Positions 58,082 to 64,000 of a stretch of 64,000 nucleotides of DNA are shown here, piece after piece. Under the pieces are notes generated by a model. The model was not told where the DNA came from. It searched no databases and saw only the letters and a list, made by a program, of their open reading frames with translations. A program made the translations under genes and the position numbers. The DNA comes from Pyrus communis. Taxonomy: Eukaryota > Streptophyta > Magnoliopsida > Rosales > Rosaceae. The stretch lies in contig NC_084803.1 in NCBI RefSeq assembly GCF_963583255.1, positions 22,542,428-22,606,427 on the forward strand, given 5' to 3'. Every line of letters starts with the position of its first letter. The stretch's first letter is position 1.

Positions 58082-58720
58082 TGTCACATCCCGGCCCGGG
58101 GCAAATCACTCCCCGGGCCCGCTCCACCACCATAGCACGATATTGTCCGCTTTGGGCCCCAACCACGCCCTCACGGTTTTGTTTTTGGGCACTCACGAGC
58201 AACTTCCCAGTGGGTCACCCATCATTGGAGTGCTCTAGCCCCTTCTCGCTTAACTTCGGAGTTCCTACGGAACCCGAAGCCAGTGAGTTCCCAAAAGGCC
58301 TCGTGCTAGGTAGAGATGGAAATATACATATAAGGATCACCCCCTGGGCAATGTGAGATGTTACAATCCACCCCCCTTAGGGACCCGACGTCCTCATCGA
58401 CACACACGCAGCCAGGGTTAGGCTCTGATACCAATTTGTCACATCCCGGCCCAAGGCGGATCACTTCCCGGGCCCGCTCCACCACCGTAGCACGATATTG
58501 TCCATTTTGGGCCCCAACCACGCCCTCACGGTTTTGTTTTTGGGAACTCACGAGCAACTTCCCAGTGGGTCACCCATCATGGGAGTGCTCTAGCCCCTTC
58601 TCGCTTAACTTCGGAGTTCCTACGGAACCCGAAGCCAGTGAGTTCCCAAAAGGTCTCGTGCTAGGTAGAGATGGGAATATACATATAAGGATCACCCCCT
58701 GGGCAATGTGGGATGTTACA
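58082..58720 (-). mobile_element. Cassandra-type TRIM element, two full LTRs
   Basis: LTRs of equal length, 58082-58365 and 58437-58720, with only a few differences, and the target duplication TATTA at 58077-58081 and 58721-58725. The 71-bp interior has the primer site (minus) ATTGGTATCAGAGCC and purine tract CTAAGGGGGG. Both LTRs hold an uninterrupted 5S-like segment. This is the best preserved of the four copies. Confidence 0.95.
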
Positions 58721-58725
58721 TATTA

Positions 58726-60354
58726 AGTAGCTTTATTAGAATTAAAAGATGCATGAAATTAGAAATTCTGTAATATATTTTAAAAAAATATAAAATGTGT
58801 ATAAAAGAAATAAAAGTAAAGGAAAATAATAGTGCACTTAACCTAAATAATCATGGTGATTTTTTGGACCGAGATTAAAACACCTAGATTATCTTCATTT
58901 TCCGGAGTACGGTTGAAAAACCTAATAGAAGACAAACCATCGGCGCATCATGCACCAGGCTGTTGCATGTGCCACTGCCTTAGTATCATGGACTCGAACT
59001 CATTCCTTCCTTTTCCAGATTTTTTTTAGTGAAAGCATTACTTTTCCAGATTAATTTTTAAGGCAGTTGCGGCCAATGTATTTTAGTAATAAAAAAAAGG
59101 TTCCTGTGACCTCCCCATGGATTCTTGAGCACAACACCATCCCTTGTTTTCTTGTGCAGTGGATTAATTAGTTTGAAAGACAGCTTTGGTAAAGAAAGTC
59201 GTTCTTTAAACCAAAGGAAGATACAATAATATTTGTATTTTTAAAGCTAAATTTTAATATTTTGCATTGGTCGTAGACGGTTCGAGAAAGTTATTATTTG
59301 AGGACACGCATCCACTTAGCTCAACATCACATGGAAATTGGATTAAGGAATGTCTTGTCGTTTAAATAAGAGAGAATACATAAACATAACTCCACCAAAA
59401 AATAGCAATAGTTATTCATTAAACAATAACTAATGGTAGCTTCTTTGAAGTAACAATGATGTTAATGAAAAAAATATAAACAGTTTCGATATTTTTTATC
59501 ACTATTTTTTCATTATAGCGCCTCATTGTTACTCCATCCATTAGCGTAGCTATCATGAATTTTTATTTAATATTGACTATTTTTTATTTTGCATTGCGGA
59601 AGTAGTAGGTATTAATTTTGAAAATTGGAATGAGATAGTTTTGTATCTTCTCTATTGTTCAGAAATAATTAGGTGTTCAAAGAAAATTTAATTCAAATAG
59701 TTGTTAATAATTAAACAAGATTAGCTTAGGAGTTATTAGATCATGTGAACTTACACTGTTTGAGTATAAAAGGATAGGAAAATAGTAAATATTGAAAGCT
59801 AAGTTGTTGAAGGGAGCAAATCCAAAGAAGAACAAGAGAGCTAGTGCACAATTCATGAGTCATTATTCGTCTTCCTCCATAAACTTTTGAAGGGTAACCA
59901 TCTTTCTCTGTCCTTCCACCATATAGAAACAATGATTAATCAAGCTCCCTAATGCTATTTAGTCCAGACACTCTTGTCTCTCTCCATTTGGGGTACACAT
60001 GTCAACTTTTGGAAGTGTGCAAGTGCACTAGTCTGAAAGAGAAACTTGTATGACAGTTATACTATTATAGTAACGTTCTATATCAATAATATTGAACATA
60101 CAAAGATATATATGCATACATAGATTTATATGTACTACACAAGTCCTCTAGGTTGGAGGCCACATATGCAATTATCAAACTTCCAATATATTCTCGCATG
60201 CAACATTCGCATCCCAATATTTTATTAACTAATATGGTTCTGCTATTAGAAATGTATGAAAATTTTCCATTTGAGGTAGTATGCATGGAAATATGCAAAA
60301 AGTAGTGGTTCAAAGCAAAATGCGTTCAGATCAATGTCGCGGGAGGGGCTTTCT
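58726..60354. other. non-coding stretch
   Basis: No coding domain or RNA gene recognised. Confidence 0.5.
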
Positions 60355-60416
60355 GTGAAATTACATGTAGGTTTTTTTTTTTTTTTTTTTTTTTATTTGA
60401 ATCAGTGAAATTACAT
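60355..60416 (-). mobile_element. minimal retroposon insertion
   Basis: GTGAAATTACAT occurs at 60355-60366 and 60405-60416. Between them is a T run of about 23 bases with only a few extra bases on each side. This looks like a target-primed insertion of almost only a poly(A) tail. Confidence 0.6.
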
Positions 60417-60417
60417 T

Positions 60418-61325
60418 AGTGTTGTTCCTCTGTTCAATGGCGTTTGAGTCACATCAGCGTGGATTTGTTTCTCTTATTTGTTATTCCTGCCGTTGCGAGT
60501 AATAGGTGGGTTCTCTGTTGGAAATTTCTCTACAGTTTGACTGTTTGAAAATATTGTTATTGGGTTTTGGTGTCATATAAAAATGGGGGTGGACGTAATA
60601 AAAGGTGAGAAGTAAACAAATCGTAAGGGTTTAGAAATGAAAATTGGATTAGCTAGTAGCTACTCTGATTTATCATTCAATTCCTGGTTTTGAAGTTAAA
60701 TTACGAATTTTAAAGTCTGAATTATACATTATTTTATTCTTTTTGTGTTAATGAATGTGAAACCATCGGAATTTGAGATAATATTATTTCATTTGGTACC
60801 CAAACACACTTTTGACTTGTTATTGGTTGTCAAAAATTAAAAAGTTGATATATTATTGGCAAGAATACTAAAATCGTTTCAGGCAGAACAAAACGCTGAC
60901 ATGCTTTTTCGAGGTACGGTTTATGTTCTAATATTATACAAAACTCCGTCATGGTGTTTTAGAATGAATCAGATATTGCGTGTTAACTGGTTTCCATTCT
61001 GACACTATAGAACGTTTGTTAATCGTGCATCCAAGTTGAGTTAGTTAATTTACATTTGACTGGTTCTGGTTCGAGTGGGGTTAAAGCTGAAAATTATGCA
61101 GAAGACTTAATGAGCTGGCTTTTCATAGTCTACAGAAAAAACTGAGGATTTCTAAGTCTCAAGTTTTGACAAACCTAACCAACGTCAAGGAACAGTGTTG
61201 TAAAGTTAGGATGTGCTTTTCCCACTGTCACTGGTTGAGCTTTGTAGGTGGTAGGGTTTAACGGGATTACGTTAAGTGGTCAACCTAGTTACCGTGGATA
61301 ATTAGCATATGTAAGCAGTCATGAT
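60418..61325. other. non-coding stretch
   Basis: No feature recognised. Confidence 0.5.
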
Positions 61326-61601
61326 CATTGTTCTAAAAATCCCCGTCTAGGCGCTAGATAGTTGGCCACTGTCCCGATTAATGCCTAGGCATTTGAAAAT
61401 TAAGAAAGGGCACCTAGACCTGCTGAGGCACCTGCCTAGACCATCTAGGCACCCGTCTAGGTTGCGACTCACTTAGACAGAAAATAGATAACTTCATTTT
61501 GCATTTTTTTTTTTTAATAAATTGTAAGAGATTTGTTGAATACTTAAATGAGCACACATTATATGCGTATTCCCCATGTTTTCATTATGTTCCAATACTT
61601 C

Positions 61602-61640
<39 letters not shown>

Positions 61641-61649
61641 AAACCCTAA

Positions 61650-61707
<58 letters not shown>

Positions 61708-61870
61708 TCTGTTTTGTAGTTTATGATGAAATTATATATGTTTTAAGTATAAACAAATACTTATATACATGAAATATAGTGGATTTATTTAAATCCGCCT
61801 AATTCGCCTAGGCGTCGACCTAAACCCCGCCTAACTGCTTAGGAGTTGGATCTCGGCCCGCTTTACCACC
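61326..61870. mobile_element. hAT-like fragment with CCTAGGC motifs
   Basis: The left end CATTGTTCTAAAAAT resembles the termini at 13159-13813 and 22015-23176, and both sides of the segment are rich in GTCTAGGCGC/GCCTAGGCGTCG motifs. A matching right terminus and target duplication were not found. Confidence 0.4.
61611..61704. repeat. AT microsatellites around a telomere-like motif
   Basis: AT runs at about 61611-61636 and 61654-61704 flank two CCCTAAA units at 61637-61650, the plant telomere repeat sequence. Confidence 0.85.
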
Positions 61871-62161
61871 TTTCTTATCACCCGTTCGTCATGCTTGCTT
61901 GCTATTTACCAAATACCCATAGGCAATTATAATATTTCATTACGGCATGCGGCATGCTACTTCACAAATATGTCAAACTTTGGTATAGCAGCACAAACGG
62001 TTCCGGAGAAATAAACTGAGTTGAAATTTCAACCATATTTTTGTTTACAAACCGTCAAATTTTGTCAAAGGTTGGAACAAAATTCTCATATTTGTCAACA
62101 ATTTCAGGTCACCTTACCATCCTATGCCCACACGGGAAGCGGGACTCATTCTCCACCTGCG

Positions 62162-62255
62162 GTTATATAAAGCTCATTCATTCACTTGGAGGCATTCGTC
62201 TGCACGTTTTTGAAGCCTTAAAGGATCCGAAAAAGAATTTAGTAACGAACAGAGA

Positions 62256-62295
<40 letters not shown>

Positions 62296-62820
62296 GGAGG
62301 TAGGTACATTCTAACATGAATCATGATAAACTCTTTTGTGCTTTGTCCCACTTTATAGTTTTTTTTTTTTTTTTTTTTGAACAGAACTGGGATTAACCAG
62401 GGCACAACGACCAGCAAGAACAACGAAAGCCAACAAAGGCTAACAAAGAGAAAAGAAAAACTTTATAGTTTTTCTTTTGCTTCCAAAAGAAAAGACGGCC
62501 ATAGATATATATAGGAATTTCTCTTAGAACTCGAATAATTTGAGTTAATCAAGGTACAATAACCATTTTCTTTGGAACTTTGCTAGCGAGCTCGTGTGTT
62601 GTGATTATAAATTTCCATTAACCATGCATATATTTGTTTCATCAATACAAATATTGCATACCTTTTGATATATACTGTTAAAAATTTGCAAATTTGCAGG
62701 GTGGTCGAAAATGGAGAAGGTACGGCAATCGAGTTGGGTCCTTGGGATAATAGGAATGCTCGCTTTGCTCTTCTTCTTGTCTGATGATGGTAACTTGGCG
62801 ACGGTTTCTGTAAGGTTCGT
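62162..62820 (+). CDS. possible first exons of an unidentified gene
   Basis: A TATA box (TTATATAAAG) at 62163-62172 precedes a GA-rich leader. A GAG/GTAGGTAC donor-like site near 62301 and a TTTGCAG/G acceptor at about 62699 would remove an intron. The ATG at 62711 opens a signal-peptide-like sequence (MEKVRQSSWVLGIIGMLALL) that reaches a GTAAGG donor near 62812. The open frame otherwise ends at 62896. No further exons or family could be recognised. It may be a real secreted-protein gene start or chance. Confidence 0.3.
62260..62292 (+). repeat. GA microsatellite
   Basis: An uninterrupted GA run of about 16 units. Confidence 0.9.
62350..62473 (-). mobile_element. short 5'-truncated retroposon
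   Basis: ACTTTATAGTTTTT at 62350-62363 and 62460-62473 flanks a 96-bp insert. On the minus strand the insert reads into CCCTGGTTAATCCCAG and TTCTGTTC and then a poly(A) tail. This is the structure of a truncated LINE or SINE copy. It lies in the presumed intron of the candidate gene at 62162. Confidence 0.75.
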
Positions 62821-62896
62821 TCATCCTCTACGTACCTTCCCTTTCTTTTTTCTTCGAATCCGTGGTGATTGGAAAAATATAGATTCCAAAACTTAG

Positions 62897-63530
62897 TTGG
62901 GAGAGGAAAAGGCAACCGCTTTCTGCAAAAGAGACAGAGGGTCGTGCATTGCCTTTTAAATGGTGAAACCTCTGAGAGAGAACGACGAGCTCTGAATTGA
63001 GTTGATAACTGTTATATTTTGTGGGCTATAAATAACGGTTCTTTGAATTCTTTTGGCTAACTATTGAAGGAGCAGATTATTATTAGTGTAGATAATATCG
63101 TTTAAAAACAGTAATAATTTAATTATGACCTTTCATGTTATTTGATTTATAAATTTTATTTAAAAAATTAATCTCCTTAATATTACTCTTATTAAAGAAC
63201 CCACGACATTCCAAATAGTTTTTTTGTTTTCTTTACAAGAATATTTTATTGTATTTAATGCTTTTAATAATCCTATGTTTTTTTTTTAAATACTAACGAT
63301 ACCTCTATATTTAAGTTCTAGTTTTCCGTGTATTTTCTTTTTGTGTGCTTTTTTCCTGACTTCGACTTCGACTTCAAAGTTCAAGTCTTAATCAACATGT
63401 ATATTCCTGCTCTCGTATATGTCTTCACAATTAGGGGGCCCATCATGCTACAGTAAAGACATTTTTATAACGCCATTTCGCTGACTCAATTTCATTCTGT
63501 CTTGTAAGTCACAACTTATTAGGAGGCTGT
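62897..63530. other. non-coding stretch
   Basis: No feature recognised. Confidence 0.5.
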
Positions 63531-63564
63531 AACTCTCTCTCTCTCTCTCTCCCTCTCTCTCTCT
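63531..63564 (+). repeat. CT microsatellite
   Basis: CT run interrupted by one CCC. Confidence 0.9.
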
Positions 63565-63635
63565 CGTTCCTGAATTTGAATGTTACAAAAGATACTTGAA
63601 TAAATGCATTCATATCTGCCGTTTAGTATAATAAA

Positions 63636-63775
63636 ATTCTTCTTCATTTTTAAGTGAGATATTTTAAATTAGATTATCGACAAAGATGAATTTAAACTAC
63701 ATTATTGTTAGCTCATTATCAGATTAAATCTACCTCATCTTACTGTATATAATATCATTTGTTAAAAAATAATAA
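63636..63775 (+). mobile_element. diverged SINE related to 56660-56823
   Basis: The order of blocks TTCTTCTTCATTTTTAAGT, AACTACATTATTGTTAGC and ATATCATTTGTTAAAAAAT follows the SINE at 56660, but the B box is largely lost. Confidence 0.6.
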
Positions 63776-64000
63776 TAATTGCATTCACAACTAGGATGTT
63801 TGTAGGACCACTATGCTTTCCCTTTTACCTTCTTTGCAATCTAGGTCATGGTTACTATCAGCAATTCACAAGATCAACAAGAATACATATAAATGTCCGT
63901 GCATACTTGGATTAACAAATCGATTTCGGACTGAATTTAATTTCGATGCAAATAAAAATTTGGTACAAAAAATGCATGCCTAGGGTAACAAGAATACATA
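63776..64000. other. non-coding end of window
   Basis: No feature recognised. Confidence 0.5.

Noticed and set aside
58066..58726. Open frames of 83-122 codons
   Set aside because: Same reason: they cover the Cassandra element at 58082-58720.

Overview
The window looks like TE-rich plant nuclear DNA. The evidence is AT-rich sequence, GT-AG exon remnants, an intronless plant lectin receptor kinase, and several nested retrotransposons. The four Cassandra-type LTR elements, whose LTRs carry a 5S rRNA-like segment, and the wording of the repeats suggest a rosid, probably Rosaceae; that placement is inference. Only one clearly intact protein-coding gene is visible: a 690-residue L-type lectin receptor kinase at 17936-20008.

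Layout. 1-1110 is the 3' end of a Ty1/copia element (RNase H remnant plus a 566-bp LTR) abutting a decayed L1-type LINE that runs on the minus strand from about 7850 to 1111. The LINE is itself split by two solo LTRs, each with exact 5-bp target duplications (4564-5760, AATAT; 5942-7697, TACTG). 8600-11495 is a degenerate minisatellite with a central block in inverted orientation and a Cassandra element inside it. 11500-17900 holds a solo copia-like LTR, a gypsy LTR fragment, two hAT-like elements and a possible SINE. The kinase gene is followed by a solo Cassandra LTR (20196-20481) and a hAT-like element (22015-23176). 23724-28038 is a complete but decayed copia element.

29890-51012 is the most notable region. 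It is a minus-strand RPA70-like (single-strand DNA-binding protein) gene or pseudogene whose exons lie on both sides of one 18.6-kb intron (30464-49095). The splice junction joins in frame across that distance. Almost the whole intron is an approximately 9.5-kb CACTA-like transposon (30578-40064) and an 8.8-kb copia element (40117-48942, TSD ATTAA); without them the intron would be about 0.3 kb. The CACTA-like element carries a decayed Ptta/En/Spm-type ORF, a Cassandra insertion, about 343-bp tandem repeats, a long foldback palindrome and a captured four-exon fragment of a diphosphoinositol pentakisphosphate kinase (VIH/PPIP5K) gene. The copia element is itself broken by a gypsy-like LTR insertion.

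51640-55750 holds remnants of a minus-strand copia integrase and an internally deleted gypsy element. 56540-56823 holds two adjacent SINEs, 58082-58720 a fourth Cassandra element. 60355-62473 has two very short retroposon insertions, AT microsatellites around a two-unit telomere-like motif, and a possible first exon of an unidentified gene (62162-62820).

The genes do not form a pathway. The window records successive transposon insertions, and the host-relevant content is the receptor kinase, the RPA-like gene and the captured VIH exons. All calls come from reading the sequence without database searches.
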